Part shown: piece by piece, positions 7,181-18,117 of the stretch
How the letters are laid out: each line of letters begins with the position of its first letter
How positions within the stretch are numbered: position 1 is the first letter of the stretch
Origin: Actinomycetales bacterium JB111
GTDB taxonomy: Bacteria; Actinomycetota; Actinomycetes; Actinomycetales; Actinomycetaceae
Length of the DNA stretch: 36,115 bases
Direction: 5' to 3'
Assembly (NCBI GenBank): GCA_900163555.1
Contig: FUHX01000042.1
Location: 1-36,115 of the forward strand
Translations under genes and position numbers: made by a program
Notes under the pieces: generated by a model
Told to the model about the DNA's origin: nothing
What the model saw: only the letters and a program-made list of their open reading frames with translations
Databases searched by the model: none

Positions 7181-7209
7181 TTGTGGGAGGCGATTTATCG
7201 CAGCATACT
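7181..7209 (+). promoter_or_regulatory. sufR-suf operon promoter
   Basis: TTGTGG (7181-7186) and CATACT (7204-7209) are separated by 17 bases, a consensus SigA-type arrangement. The start point should fall near 7216, giving a leader of about 94 bases to the ATG at 7310. The perfect palindrome TTACGTAA (7211-7218), inside GTTACGTAAT (7210-7219), covers the predicted start and is a good site for repression by SufR. Confidence 0.55.
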
Positions 7210-7309
7210 GTTACGTAATCAACGGCGAGCTCGGGTCGATCTCCCGTGCTCGCGGGCCCGGCGCCCGACGCGTCGGGCTGGACGGTTCATCTTCTCCAAG
7301 GAGGCGCGC

Positions 7310-8047
7310 ATGACAGCATCACGCACCTCCCTCGAGCCGGAGATGGCGCAGTCGGCCGAGGAGGTCTCCACCCGCGAGCGGGTGCTCACCCTCGTGCTCG
7401 AACAGGGGCCCGTGTGCGCGGCCGATGTCGCGGAGGAGCTCGAACTGACCCCCGCGGCCGTGCGTCGCCACATCGGAGCCCTCGAGGGCCAGGGACTCAT
7501 TCAGGTGCAGCAGAACCCCGGCACCTTCGCGCCGCGGCGGGGTCGCCCCGCGCGGTACTACGTGGCAACTGATGCCGGACGCGCGGAGTTCTCCAACGCG
7601 TACTCCGACCTGGCCGTCCAGCTCCTCGCCTTCATGCGCGAGCGCGGCGGGGACGAGATGGCGGACCTGTTCGCCGACCGTCGACAGGGCGAGCTCGAAC
7701 GACAGTTCGCCGACCGCATCGATCCGGACGCCAGCGTCCAGGAACGGGCCGAGGCGCTCGCCCACGCACTGACCGAGGACGGCTACGCGGCCACGCTGCG
7801 TTCCGTCGGGGAGGCCGGGTTCGCGGTCCAGCTCTGCCAGGGGCACTGCCCCGTGCAGTCGATCGCCGAGGACTTCCCGCAGCTGTGCGAGGCGGAGACC
7901 AAGGCGTTCTCCCACCTGCTCGGCGTGCACGTCCAGCGCCTGGCGACCATCGCGGGCGGCGGCTACATGTGCACCACCCACGTCCCACTTGCTCTGCCCA
8001 CACGTCAGACCACCCATCCGACTGAGGTCGGCACGGAAGGAATTTGA
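7310..8047 (+). CDS. sufR: SufR-type Fe-S cluster repressor of the SUF operon
   Basis: A 245-residue transcription factor. The N-terminal winged helix (about 20-90) includes [20 protein letters not shown] as the helix-turn-helix and a wing ending [10 protein letters not shown]. The C-terminal sensor part has cysteines 176, 180, 193 and 221 (LCQGHC, QLC, GGYMC); SufR proteins ligate a [4Fe-4S] cluster with C-terminal cysteines, and the cluster-bound form represses suf. The ATG at 7310 has AAGGAGG (7298-7304) at spacing 5; the upstream extension of the frame lacks homology. It is first in the operon and its TGA overlaps the sufB ATG (TGATG), so it is autoregulated if it represses its own promoter. 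The iron box at 7161-7179 suggests a second, iron-dependent input. Confidence 0.93.
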   Translation: MTASRTSLEPEMAQSAEEVSTRERVLTLVLEQGPVCAADVAEELELTPAAVRRHIGALEGQGLIQVQQNPGTFAPRRGRPARYYVATDAGRAEFSNAYSDLAVQLLAFMRERGGDEMADLFADRRQGELERQFADRIDPDASVQERAEALAHALTEDGYAATLRSVGEAGFAVQLCQGHCPVQSIAEDFPQLCEAETKAFSHLLGVHVQRLATIAGGGYMCTTHVPLALPTRQTTHPTEVGTEGI

Positions 8048-9486
8048 TGACCACCACAACGCCCCCCACCCGGGAGCCGCTGACCCAGGAAGAGACGATC
8101 GCCTCGATCGGTCAGTACGGCTACGGATGGCACGACTCCGACGAGGCCGGCTCGGTCGCTCGCCGCGGCCTGAACGAGGATGTCGTCCGCGACATCTCGG
8201 CGAAGAAGTCCGAGTCGGAGTGGATGCTCAACCAGCGGCTCCGCGCGCTGCGTCTGTTCGACCGCAAGCCCATGCCGAACTGGGGCGCCGACCTCACCGG
8301 CATCGACTTCGACTCGATCAAGTACTTCGTGCGCTCCACGGAGAAGCAGGCGACCAGCTGGGAGGACCTCCCGGAGGACATCAAGGCGACCTACGACAAG
8401 CTCGGCATCCCCGAGGCGGAGAAGCAGCGCCTCGTCGCCGGCGTCGCCGCGCAGTATGAGTCCGAGGTCGTCTACCACCAGATCCGTGAGGACCTGGAGC
8501 AGCAGGGCGTCATCTTCCTCGACACCGACACCGCGCTGCGCGAGCACCCGGAGCTCTTCGAGGAGTACTTCGGCACCGTCATCCCGGCGGGCGACAACAA
8601 GTTCGCCTCGCTGAACACGGCCGTGTGGTCCGGCGGCTCGTTCGTGTACGTCCCCAAGGGCGTCCACGTCGAGATCCCGCTGCAGGCCTACTTCCGCATC
8701 AACACGGAGAACATGGGCCAGTTCGAGCGGACGCTGATCATCGCGGACGAGGGCTCCTACGTGCACTACGTCGAGGGCTGCACCGCGCCGATCTACAAGT
8801 CGGACTCGCTGCACTCCGCGGTCGTCGAGATCATCGTGAAGAAGGACGCCCGCGTCCGCTACACGACGATCCAGAACTGGTCGAACAACGTCTACAACCT
8901 CGTGACCAAGCGCTCCACCGTGGAGCAGGGCGGCACGATGGAGTGGATCGACGGCAACATCGGCTCCAAGGTGACGATGAAGTACCCGGCGGTCTACCTC
9001 ATGGGCGAGCACGCCCGCGGCGAGACGCTCTCGATCGCGTTCGCCGGCGAGGGCCAGCACCAGGACACCGGCTCGAAGATGGTGCACCTCGCGCCGCACA
9101 CCTCGAGCTCGATCGTCTCGAAGTCGGTGGCTCGCGGCGGAGGCCGCGCCTCCTACCGAGGACTCGTCCAGGTGCTCGAGGGCGCCGCGCACAGCAAGTC
9201 GAACGTGCTCTGCGACGCGCTGCTCGTCGACACCATCTCCCGCTCGGACACCTACCCGTACGTCGACGTCCGCGTCGACGACGTCGAGATGGGCCACGAG
9301 GCCACCGTCTCGAAGGTCTCCGCGGACCAGCTGTTCTACCTCATGTCCCGGGGCATGGAGGAGACGGAGGCCATGGCGATGATCGTCCGCGGCTTCGTCG
9401 AGCCCATCGCCCGTGAGCTGCCCATGGAGTACGCCCTGGAGCTCAACCGCCTCATCGAGCTCCAGATGGAAGGAAGCGTCGGCTGA
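8047..9486 (+). CDS. sufB: SufB, Fe-S cluster scaffold subunit
   Basis: A 479-residue core subunit of the SufBCD scaffold on which nascent Fe-S clusters are built. The C-terminal beta-helix region carries SNVLCDALL with Cys389 and GHEATVSKV with Glu418; the 29-residue spacing equals that of the catalytic Cys405/Glu434 pair of Escherichia coli SufB. The ATG at 8047 is preferred over an in-frame TTG at 8044 because it overlaps the sufR stop (TGATG) and follows AAGGA. No intein is present, unlike mycobacterial SufB: the sequence is colinear throughout and of normal length. Confidence 0.96.
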   Translation: MTTTTPPTREPLTQEETIASIGQYGYGWHDSDEAGSVARRGLNEDVVRDISAKKSESEWMLNQRLRALRLFDRKPMPNWGADLTGIDFDSIKYFVRSTEKQATSWEDLPEDIKATYDKLGIPEAEKQRLVAGVAAQYESEVVYHQIREDLEQQGVIFLDTDTALREHPELFEEYFGTVIPAGDNKFASLNTAVWSGGSFVYVPKGVHVEIPLQAYFRINTENMGQFERTLIIADEGSYVHYVEGCTAPIYKSDSLHSAVVEIIVKKDARVRYTTIQNWSNNVYNLVTKRSTVEQGGTMEWIDGNIGSKVTMKYPAVYLMGEHARGETLSIAFAGEGQHQDTGSKMVHLAPHTSSSIVSKSVARGGGRASYRGLVQVLEGAAHSKSNVLCDALLVDTISRSDTYPYVDVRVDDVEMGHEATVSKVSADQLFYLMSRGMEETEAMAMIVRGFVEPIARELPMEYALELNRLIELQMEGSVG

Positions 9487-10679
9487 TGACCGCCACCCCG
9501 ATCGTTGACCACTCGAAGGCGACCGCCGACGAGGCGCACAGCCACGGCCTCGTGCCGGAGGCGTCCCGCGCCGAGCGCGCCGCGTCCTTCGACCTCGCCG
9601 ACCTGCCGGTGCCCACGGGCTCCGAGGAGGAGTGGCGCTTCACCCCGGTCGACCAGCTCGGCGACCTGCTCGCCGCGGCCGACGGCACGGCGACCCTCGA
9701 CCTGGAGACGACCCTCCCCGAGGGGGTGACCGTCTCCGAGGTGACCGCCGACGTCGTCCGTGCGGACACGTCGCTCTCACCCGGCGACCGGCCGGCCGCC
9801 GCCGCGGTGGCGAAGGCCGAGCACGGCGTGCTCGTCTCCGTCCCGGCGAACACCCAGCTCGAGTCCCCGGTCATCCTCAACCTGTCCGGCACGGACGCCG
9901 CCGGCCTCGCGTGGGGCAACGTCCTGCTGAACGTCGGCGAGAACGCGAACGCGGTCGTCGTGCTGCGCCACACCGGCTCCGCCCGGTTCGGCGAGCGCGT
10001 CAACGTCCGTGTCGGCAACGGCGCGCACGTCACGTTCGTCAGCCTGCAGGAGTGGGACGACGACGCCGTCCACCTGTCCGAGAACGCGATCGAGGTCGGC
10101 CGCGACGCCACCCTCAAGCACATCGTGGTCACGCTCGGCGGGAAGGTCGTGCGGGTCTCGACGAACGCGCGGTTCCTCGACACCGGCGGCGACGTCGAGC
10201 TGCTCGGCCTGTACTTCACGGACGCCGGACAGCACCAGGAGCACCGCCTGTTCGTCGACCACGCCTTCCCGAAGTGCCGGTCGAACGCGACGTACAAGGG
10301 CGCCCTGCAGGGCGAGGACGCGCACTCCGTGTGGGTGGGCGACGTCCTCATCCGGAAGGAGGCGGAGGGCACGGACACCTACGAGCTCAACCGCAACCTC
10401 GTGCTCACCGAGGGCGCGCGCGCCGACTCGGTGCCGAACCTCGAGATCGAGACCGGTGAGATCGAGGGCGCGGGGCACGCGTCCGCGACCGGCCGGTTCG
10501 ACGACGAGCAGCTGTTCTACCTGCGCTCGCGCGGCATCCCCGAGGAGGAGGCGCGCCGCCTGGTCGTGCGCGGCTTCTTCGCCGAGCTCATCAAGCAGAT
10601 CGGCGTCCCCGACGTCGAGGAGAACCTCATCGCGGCCATCGAGGCCGAGCTGAAGATCACCGAAGAGGCCTCCGCGTGA
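9486..10679 (+). CDS. sufD: SufD, Fe-S cluster scaffold subunit
   Basis: A 397-residue SufB paralogue that forms the SufB-SufD heterodimer clamped by two SufC ATPases. The N-terminal half is variable; the C-terminal beta-helix contains HQEHRLFVDHAFPKCRSNATY (ending near 270) and GAGHASATGRF, where His331 corresponds to the essential His360 of the E. coli protein, and DDEQLFYLRSRGIPEEEAR, the typical SufD/SufB C-terminal signature. The start overlaps the sufB stop as TGATG. Its stop overlaps the ferredoxin gene start by 4 bases (GTGA). Confidence 0.95.
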   Translation: MTATPIVDHSKATADEAHSHGLVPEASRAERAASFDLADLPVPTGSEEEWRFTPVDQLGDLLAAADGTATLDLETTLPEGVTVSEVTADVVRADTSLSPGDRPAAAAVAKAEHGVLVSVPANTQLESPVILNLSGTDAAGLAWGNVLLNVGENANAVVVLRHTGSARFGERVNVRVGNGAHVTFVSLQEWDDDAVHLSENAIEVGRDATLKHIVVTLGGKVVRVSTNARFLDTGGDVELLGLYFTDAGQHQEHRLFVDHAFPKCRSNATYKGALQGEDAHSVWVGDVLIRKEAEGTDTYELNRNLVLTEGARADSVPNLEIETGEIEGAGHASATGRFDDEQLFYLRSRGIPEEEARRLVVRGFFAELIKQIGVPDVEENLIAAIEAELKITEEASA

Positions 10680-11020
10680 GCTTCGTCCGGGTCGCATCGG
10701 CGGCAGACATCGCCCCGGCCGAGGTCCGGCTCGTGACCCTCGCCCTTGGCGACGGGTCCGCGCTGCGGATCGCGCTCGCCCGCGACTCGGACGGCGAGCT
10801 CCACGCGCTCGACGACTACTGCACGCACGAGCGGATCTCGCTGTCCGACGGCGAGGTCTTCGACGGGGAGGTGGAGTGCTGGAAGCACGGGTCGGCCTTC
10901 GACCTGCGCTCCGGCCGCCCCACCTCCCTCCCAGCCACGAAGCCGGTCAGGGTCTACGCCGTCCAGATCGACGGTGACGACGTCCTGATCGACCCCGACA
11001 CCATCGTCAACGCCGCCTGA
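10676..11020 (+). CDS. Rieske-type [2Fe-2S] ferredoxin in the SUF operon
   Basis: A 114-residue soluble protein with one Rieske domain. The ligands are visible as Cys49-x-His51 (CTH) and Cys68-x2-His71 (CWKH), which hold a [2Fe-2S] cluster. It resembles the NirD/BphA3-like small ferredoxins that occur between sufD and sufC in many actinobacterial and thermophile operons. The GTG at 10676-10678 overlaps the sufD stop, so it is translated with the scaffold genes. It may carry electrons for cluster assembly or act as an early acceptor of clusters; its exact job is not established. Confidence 0.92.
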   Translation: MSFVRVASAADIAPAEVRLVTLALGDGSALRIALARDSDGELHALDDYCTHERISLSDGEVFDGEVECWKHGSAFDLRSGRPTSLPATKPVRVYAVQIDGDDVLIDPDTIVNAA

Positions 11021-11052
11021 CCGGCGTGACGCAGACGCAAAGGAATCCACAC

Positions 11053-13144
<2,092 letters not shown>

Positions 13145-13145
<1 letters not shown>

Positions 13146-13615
13146 TGTCCACACCGATGGAGCAGCTCTACCAGCAGGTCATCCTCGACCACTCCAAGGA
13201 GCGGCACGGGGCCACGCTCATCGACCCGTTCGACGGCGAGTCCTTCCAGGTGAACCCGACGTGCGGCGACCAGGTCACCATGCGCGTGAAGCTGGGGGAG
13301 TCCGACTCCGGGCCCGTCGTCGACGAGATCGGGTGGGACGGCCACGGCTGCTCCATCTCCCAGGCGTCCATCTCCGTGCTGAACGACCTGGTCCTGGGCA
13401 AGGACATGGCGAGCGTCGACAGTCTCCACGAGACCTTCCGCGATCTCATGGGGAACCGGGGCAACGAGCTCGAGCCCGAGCGCATGGACGAGCTCGGGGA
13501 TGCCACGGCGTTCGTCGGCGTGGCAAAGTTTCATGCACGGATCAAGTGCGCGCTGCTCGGCTGGATGGCCCTGCGCGACGCACTGGCCCACGCACTGACC
13601 CAGGAGGAGTCATGA
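13145..13615 (+). CDS. sufU: SufU, zinc-dependent sulfurtransferase partner of SufS
   Basis: A 156-residue IscU-like protein of the SufU subgroup, which accepts sulfur from SufS rather than acting as a scaffold. The zinc ligands are Cys40 and Asp42 (NPTCGDQV), Cys69 (GHGCSIS) and Cys135 (RIKCALLGW). The longer spacing between the second and third cysteine marks SufU against IscU. It overlaps sufS upstream (TGATG) and the sufT-like gene downstream (ATGA). Confidence 0.95.
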
Positions 13616-13983
13616 GCGAGACCACGAACACCGAGTCGACCTACACCGGTGAGATGGCGGCCGCAGCGCCGGACCCGGCGCTGGCCGCCGAGATCGAGGA
13701 GGCGATGCGCGACGTCATCGACCCCGAGCTGGGCATCAACGTCGTCGACCTCGGCCTGGTCTACGGCATCTCGATGGACCAGTCCAACCAGGCGAGCATC
13801 GACATGACGCTCACCTCGGCCGCCTGCCCGCTGACGGACGTGATCGAGGACCAGGTGTCGGTCGCCCTCGAGGGCCTCGTCGCCGGCGTCCGCATCAACT
13901 GGGTCTGGCTGCCGCCGTGGGGCCCGGACAAGATCACCGAGGAGGGGCGCGAGCAGCTGCGCGCGCTCGGCTTCAACGTCTGA
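13612..13983 (+). CDS. SufT-like MIP18/DUF59 family protein
   Basis: A 123-residue protein of the MIP18 (DUF59, PaaD-like) family, implicated in Fe-S cluster maturation and transfer; mycobacterial suf operons end with the same type of gene. Family core: MRDVIDPELGINVVDLGLVYGI (about residues 30-51), then a TSAACPLTDVIEDQV segment with the conserved cysteine, and the VWLPPWGPDKI C-terminal motif. The first 25 residues are variable and polar. The ATG at 13612 has GGAGGAG just upstream and overlaps the sufU stop by 4 bases. It is last in the operon and is followed by the hairpin at 14004-14047. Confidence 0.9.
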   Translation: MSETTNTESTYTGEMAAAAPDPALAAEIEEAMRDVIDPELGINVVDLGLVYGISMDQSNQASIDMTLTSAACPLTDVIEDQVSVALEGLVAGVRINWVWLPPWGPDKITEEGREQLRALGFNV

Positions 13984-14003
13984 GGACACCCCTCCCCCAC
14001 GTG

Positions 14004-14047
14004 CACCGGCACGGCACTGCGACTTGCTCGCGGCTGCCGTGCCGGTG
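14004..14047 (+). terminator. Perfect 13-bp hairpin closing the SUF operon
   Basis: The left arm CACCGGCACGGCA (14004-14016) is exactly complementary to TGCCGTGCCGGTG (14035-14047), with an 18-base loop. It begins 20 bases after the last SUF stop. No U-tract follows, as is usual for actinobacterial terminators. Confidence 0.75.
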
Positions 14048-14059
14048 TCGTCCTCGTGG

Positions 14060-14079
14060 GTGGCCGTAGCATGTGCCAC
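14060..14079 (+). promoter_or_regulatory. Promoter and possible autoregulatory operator of the Crp/Fnr-type gene
   Basis: TAGCAT (14067-14072) is a -10-like hexamer lying between inverted arms GTGGC (14060-14064) and GCCAC (14075-14079). The start point would be near 14079, leaving a 40-base leader with GGAGG. A regulator bound to the arms would cover the promoter. No clear -35. Confidence 0.4.
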
Positions 14080-14119
14080 GGAACCAGAGCGGTGGTCCAC
14101 GATGATGTGGAGGACGATC

Positions 14120-14854
14120 ATGACACTCCCTGGACCGTCCGTCGTTCCCGCGGACCTGGACAGCTTCCTCGACGAGCCGACCGTCGAGGCGTGGAGCAGC
14201 AGCCAGCTCGGGCGGCTGCCGGCCGCGGCCCAGGCCGAGCTCGCGCCACTGACCGTTCGGATGCGGGTCTCGGCGGGGCAGATGATCTACCGGCAGTCGG
14301 ACCCGCCGTGCTTCGTCCTCGTCGTTCGAGGACTCGCTCGTATCCGGGCGCAGTCGATGGACGGCCGCTACGTGACGATCCGGTACATGCACCCCGGGGA
14401 CTGCGTAGGGATCGTCACGGTCGTCACAGACCAGCAGCCCGTCGACGCCGAGGCCGTGACGGACTGCGACGTCGTGTTCGTCGACGTGGGAACCCTGCGG
14501 CGCCTCGCCACCACGCAGGCGCAGGTCGGGTGGGTCCTCGCGCAGTCCGCCGCAGCCTCGTGCATCGACGTCATCGACCTCATGACCGGGAACCTCTTCC
14601 TGTCCGTCCGACAGCGGGTGGCCCGACACCTCCTCGACCTCTCGGACAACACGGACGAGGGCCTGGTCGTGAAGGTCGGTCAGCAGGGGATCGCCGACGC
14701 GATCGGATCGGTCCGCGAGGTCGTCGCCCGCGCCCTTCGGGACCTCGAGGCGAGCGGCCTGGTGGAGCGCACGAAGCAGTGCATCCGACTGACCGACCCC
14801 TCGGCGCTCCACCGGCTGGTCACCGAGTCGCAGGCGGCTCGGCGCCGCGCCTAG
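14120..14854 (+). CDS. Crp/Fnr family transcriptional regulator
   Basis: A 244-residue cytoplasmic regulator. The N-terminal cyclic-nucleotide-binding-like beta barrel covers about 35-140 (GQMIYRQSDPPCFVLVVRGLARI, YMHPGDCVGIV), then a long dimerisation helix, and a C-terminal HTH_Crp domain (VGQQGIADAIGSVREVVARA, about 188-207). The four-cysteine N-terminal cluster of Fnr is absent and the phosphate-binding-cassette Arg-Ser pattern for cAMP is not evident, so the effector is unknown. The ATG at 14120 follows GGAGG at spacing 6. Its stop codon shares the tetranucleotide CTAG with the stop of the convergent methyltransferase gene. It may control that minus-strand gene set; this is inference from position. 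Confidence 0.88.
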   Translation: MTLPGPSVVPADLDSFLDEPTVEAWSSSQLGRLPAAAQAELAPLTVRMRVSAGQMIYRQSDPPCFVLVVRGLARIRAQSMDGRYVTIRYMHPGDCVGIVTVVTDQQPVDAEAVTDCDVVFVDVGTLRRLATTQAQVGWVLAQSAAASCIDVIDLMTGNLFLSVRQRVARHLLDLSDNTDEGLVVKVGQQGIADAIGSVREVVARALRDLEASGLVERTKQCIRLTDPSALHRLVTESQAARRRA

Positions 14855-15603
14855 CCGGTCGGGCTGCGCCCCCAGAACAGTTCGATGCCACGCCACTCGA
14901 AGTCGTCCGTCCCGACCAGCACCCCGTCGATCGCGGTGTGGAGCATGTCGGCGCTGTAGTACGGCATCTCGCTGTGGTGGAAGCCCATCCGGTCGAAGAC
15001 CTTCTCGACCAGGTAGTCCAGGTGCACGTCGGCCCGCGTGCGCTCCGCGAACCGCGGGCCGAACGCGATCTCGGCGAGCACCACCGGACGACCGGGCCGA
15101 AGGATCCGGGCGAACTCCGTCGCGGTCTCGGTCCAGTCGTCGGTGTGCTGGACCCCCTGGAGGACGGCCACGGCGTCGAAGGTTCCGTCCGGGATGTCCG
15201 CGGTGTAGTCCCACCGCCAGGTCGCGAGCTGGCCGCCGCGGCCGACGCGACCCTCGAAGTAGGCGGAGCGCGCCTCGTCGACGAGCTCGACGACCCGGAC
15301 CTCGCCGTCGGGCCCGACCCGCTCGCGGAGATCGTCCGCGAACCCGCATCCCTCGATCACCTCCCCGACGACGAGGACGCGGTGACCGGGGGCGAGGTCG
15401 AGGGTCGAGTAGACGAGCTCGCGGATCGCGTGTGCCCGCCTCCACATGTACGTCAGCCCACCGAGGAAGATCGCCTGGGACCAGCGGACCTGTTCGTCCC
15501 GGTCGAGGATGACGGGTCCCCACCGGTCGACGTCGTGCTGCTGGAACGCGTCCCAGGGCGACTGCGGCGCCCCGTGCCCTCTCATGCTCGCGCCCCGGTC
15601 CAC
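14851..15603 (-). CDS. SAM-dependent methyltransferase (Methyltransf_11-like)
   Basis: A 250-residue class I methyltransferase. Motif I is slightly unusual (HRVLVVGEVIEGCGF, about 72-86, with V-G-E in place of the common D-x-G-x-G), followed by the acidic loop VRVVELVDEARSAYF and a motif IV-like FDAVAVLQGVQHTDDW and LRPGRPVVLAEIAFG. The C-terminal part resembles small-molecule methyltransferases such as those of erythromycin or sarcosine type, but the acceptor cannot be told. A GTG at 15601-15603 begins 4 bases after the binding-protein stop; an ATG at 15583-15585 is an alternative start with a weak GGGGCG upstream. It is last in the minus-strand set with the monooxygenase, so it may methylate a hydroxylated intermediate. 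Confidence 0.8.
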   Translation of the reverse strand: MDRGASMRGHGAPQSPWDAFQQHDVDRWGPVILDRDEQVRWSQAIFLGGLTYMWRRAHAIRELVYSTLDLAPGHRVLVVGEVIEGCGFADDLRERVGPDGEVRVVELVDEARSAYFEGRVGRGGQLATWRWDYTADIPDGTFDAVAVLQGVQHTDDWTETATEFARILRPGRPVVLAEIAFGPRFAERTRADVHLDYLVEKVFDRMGFHHSEMPYYSADMLHTAIDGVLVGTDDFEWRGIELFWGRSPTG

Positions 15604-15607
15604 GTCG

Positions 15608-16624
15608 TCAGTCGCCCGCCGGCATGAGGGCGTCGAGATCGGGATTCTCGGCGATGATGCCGTCCTGGACGGACAGCTCCGCCAGTCGTTCGAGCGCCGG
15701 ACGGTCGATGGCCGTCGAGAACAGGGGAAGCGTGACCGCAGCAGCCTCCTCGTCTGACAGCTCCGTGTACTCGGTGACGATCGCCCGCGCCTCGTCCGGG
15801 TCGTCCTGGGCGAAGCGGGTCGCCTCGTCCAGCGCCTCGACGAACCGGGCCACCATCTCGGGGTCCTCCTGCGCGATCTGTTCCGACGTGATGGTCAGCG
15901 CGATCGGCAGGTCGGGGGAGGCCTCGACGTACGGCCACGCGATCGCGCGTGCGCCGCTCGCGAGAGTCCCGCTGAGGAAGGGCTCGACGGCCATGATCGC
16001 GTCGACGTTGCCGCCCTCGAGCTGGGCAGGCATCTCTGGGAACGGGATCTCGACGAACTCGACGAGGTCGGGATCGCCCCCGTCCTCACGGATCGAGTTC
16101 CGCATGACCGTGGAGACGATGCTGTTGAGGGTGTTGACGGCGACCGTGTGCCCCTCCAGCTGCCTCGGCGACTCGATGTCGCTGTCCTCGGCCACGAGGA
16201 TCGCCCCGACGTCGTTCCCCTCCTCGCCGGTCGTGCTCGCCAGCCCGGAGACGAGATCGAGCTCCAGGCCGGACTCCAGGGCGACGAACAGGGTGGTGGC
16301 GTTGACGAACGTGAACTCGAAGTCCCCGGCGACGAGGCTCGGGATGAGGGCGGCGCCGCCGGCGCCGGTCTCGATCGTGACGTCGAACCCGTGCTCCTCG
16401 AAGATCCCTTCGGACTGGGCGAGCCAGATGGGTGCGAGGTCGGTGATGGGGTTGGCCCCGAGCGTGATGGGGGTGAGACCGTCGGAGCTCGTCGACTCCT
16501 CGGTTCCTTCGTCGTCGCCCGAGCAGGCGACCAGGAACAGGGCGGCCGAGGCCGTGATGGCGCCCAGGGCGCGGAGCTGGGCTCGGCGTCGGCTCGGCAC
16601 TGGTGCGAGGGGACTGATCTTCAT
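15608..16624 (-). CDS. NMT1/SsuA-type substrate-binding lipoprotein in a catabolic gene set
   Basis: A 338-residue extracytoplasmic binding lipoprotein. The signal has three arginines (SRRRAQ), a hydrophobic core and lipobox LVAC (Cys34), then an acidic Ser/Thr linker. Mature-protein landmarks: IWLAQSEGIFEEHGFDVTIE (66-85), GAGGAALIPSLVAGDFEF (87-104), the hinge PFPEM (194-198) and VDAIMAVEPFLSG. The ATG at 16622-16624 follows AAGGAG at spacing 6. It lies between an M24-fold hydrolase gene (80 bases upstream) and a methyltransferase gene (4 bases downstream), without permease or ATPase genes. It probably captures the compound degraded by the neighbouring enzymes. Confidence 0.88.
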   Translation of the reverse strand: MKISPLAPVPSRRRAQLRALGAITASAALFLVACSGDDEGTEESTSSDGLTPITLGANPITDLAPIWLAQSEGIFEEHGFDVTIETGAGGAALIPSLVAGDFEFTFVNATTLFVALESGLELDLVSGLASTTGEEGNDVGAILVAEDSDIESPRQLEGHTVAVNTLNSIVSTVMRNSIREDGGDPDLVEFVEIPFPEMPAQLEGGNVDAIMAVEPFLSGTLASGARAIAWPYVEASPDLPIALTITSEQIAQEDPEMVARFVEALDEATRFAQDDPDEARAIVTEYTELSDEEAAAVTLPLFSTAIDRPALERLAELSVQDGIIAENPDLDALMPAGD

Positions 16625-16704
16625 AGCGACTCCTTTGACGCGGATCATGCAGTGGGGGCAGGGGTGTCGGGGTGCTGTGGTCGAGGGGACGACGGTTCGG
16701 CGGA

Positions 16705-18117
16705 CTACGAGCCGCCGAGACCGATCTCGCGAGGAGTGCCGACGAGGAGCTCCGCACCACCGGGTCGGACGACCATGAAGTCGGCGAGCATGCAGCCGAC
16801 GTCGGGCTTCCACGACGGGTCGTGCAGGTCGATGTTGTTGCCGAACGTCATGCCCTCCTCGAGCACGAGGTCCCCGATGCCGGAACCGTTCAGCGCGGGT
16901 GATCCGAAGCCGGGCCGGTAGATGACGGTGGGGAACTCGGGCGACGCGAGTCCCATGGCGTGGAAGCCGAGCTCGACGAAGTCGAGGCCCGCCTTCTCCG
17001 CGGGGCGCCGGATCGCCTCCCACGCCTCCCGGAGCGTGGTTCCCGGCCGGAACGCCTCGCGGCTCGCGTCCAGGCACTCGAGCGAGACGTCCCAGATGCG
17101 CTGCAGCCTGTCCGGCACGCGAGAACCGATGTAGACCGTGTACTCGGTGTGGACGAGGTAGCCGCCGTACTTCGTGTGCCACTCGGTGACGATGACGTCG
17201 CCGTCCGCAAGCGGACGGGTGGTGGGGACGGCGGGCTGGTCGACGCCGTGGAGCAGGTGCCACAGCTCGTCCGACGGGTGCTCGACCGGCCCCGAGGCGA
17301 GGAGGTTGAAGATGTTCGGCTCGGCACCCCGCGCGATCTGGGTGCGGATCATGTCCGCGTAGACCTCGGCCTCGGTGACGCCGGGGCGGGCATGCTCGAC
17401 GAGGGTGTCGAGGACCTCGCGTGCGATCGTGCCCGCGTGCCGCATGAGCGACAGCTCGGCCTCGCTCTTGACGAGCCGGAGCTCCTGGAACGCGGGGCTG
17501 AAGTCGACGAGGGTGGCGTGGGGCAGTGCGCCGGCGAGGGCCGTCATCTCGCCGTCGAGGACCGTGGGGACGGTCTGGATGGTCGACGAGAAGCCCACGA
17601 CCCCGATGCGCGAGCTCCCGAGCCCGCGGTCGCGAAGCTCGGCCGCCGCCTCACGGATGCCCCGGGCGATCCGGATGTCGCTGATCCAGTCCTGGATCGA
17701 GGCCTGGAAGTGGAACGGCCGGCTCATGTGGGCCACCGCGTTGTAGAGCACCGGGTCCTGGTCGACGAAGAACAGGCCGAGCGAGCCCATCTTCGCGCCG
17801 GTGCCCATGACGTACCGCAGGTTCGCGAGCCCCATGTCCCAGTACATGTCGTTGCCGAGCAGGACCAGGGCGTCGACACCGGCGAGGACCATCTTCTTGC
17901 AGATGGCGTCCCACCTCCGGTCGCGCTCGGTGATCGGCAGGCGGGGCACGAACTCACCGGGCACCCGTGACGGCCGGGCGCCGACGGGGATCCGGTGGGG
18001 CGGGTACGGCTGGGGGAGACCGAGGGCGGCGACCTCCGGTCCTTCGTGGGCCGGGATCCCGGTGACCGTGGTCCAGTCCTCGGTGCCGGTCGGTGCGGGA
18101 TCGCTCGTGGTGGTCAT
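16705..18117 (-). CDS. M24-fold (creatinase/Xaa-Pro peptidase-like) hydrolase with a degenerate metal site
   Basis: A 470-residue protein with the creatinase N-domain (about 60-215, DALVLLGNDMYWDMGLANLR) and a C-terminal pita-bread domain (about 220-460). In metallopeptidases of this family two Asp, one His and two Glu bind metal. Here the aligned positions read Glu312 (VTEWHTKYGGY), His323 (GYLVHTEYT, usually Asp), His386 (GFHAMG), Asn428 to Asp430 (FGNNIDLHD, usually the Glu of EPG) and Ala445 (CMLADF, usually Glu). A dinuclear site is therefore unlikely. Creatinase, and as I recall ectoine hydrolase (DoeA/EutD), are metal-free hydrolases on this fold, so a small C-N substrate is more likely than a peptide. 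The ATG at 18115-18117 follows GAGGAG and overlaps the monooxygenase stop by 4 bases. Confidence 0.85.
   Translation of the reverse strand: MTTTSDPAPTGTEDWTTVTGIPAHEGPEVAALGLPQPYPPHRIPVGARPSRVPGEFVPRLPITERDRRWDAICKKMVLAGVDALVLLGNDMYWDMGLANLRYVMGTGAKMGSLGLFFVDQDPVLYNAVAHMSRPFHFQASIQDWISDIRIARGIREAAAELRDRGLGSSRIGVVGFSSTIQTVPTVLDGEMTALAGALPHATLVDFSPAFQELRLVKSEAELSLMRHAGTIAREVLDTLVEHARPGVTEAEVYADMIRTQIARGAEPNIFNLLASGPVEHPSDELWHLLHGVDQPAVPTTRPLADGDVIVTEWHTKYGGYLVHTEYTVYIGSRVPDRLQRIWDVSLECLDASREAFRPGTTLREAWEAIRRPAEKAGLDFVELGFHAMGLASPEFPTVIYRPGFGSPALNGSGIGDLVLEEGMTFGNNIDLHDPSWKPDVGCMLADFMVVRPGGAELLVGTPREIGLGGS

Noticed and set aside
8047-9486. Possible intein in SufB, as in mycobacteria
   Set aside because: The protein has normal length and no Cys/Ser...His-Asn splice blocks; it is colinear with SufB throughout.
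14120-14854. Oxygen-sensing Fnr with an N-terminal Fe-S cluster
   Set aside because: The N-terminal cysteine cluster is absent.
16705-18117. Annotation as an active Xaa-Pro dipeptidase
   Set aside because: The metal ligands expected for M24 peptidases are mostly replaced.
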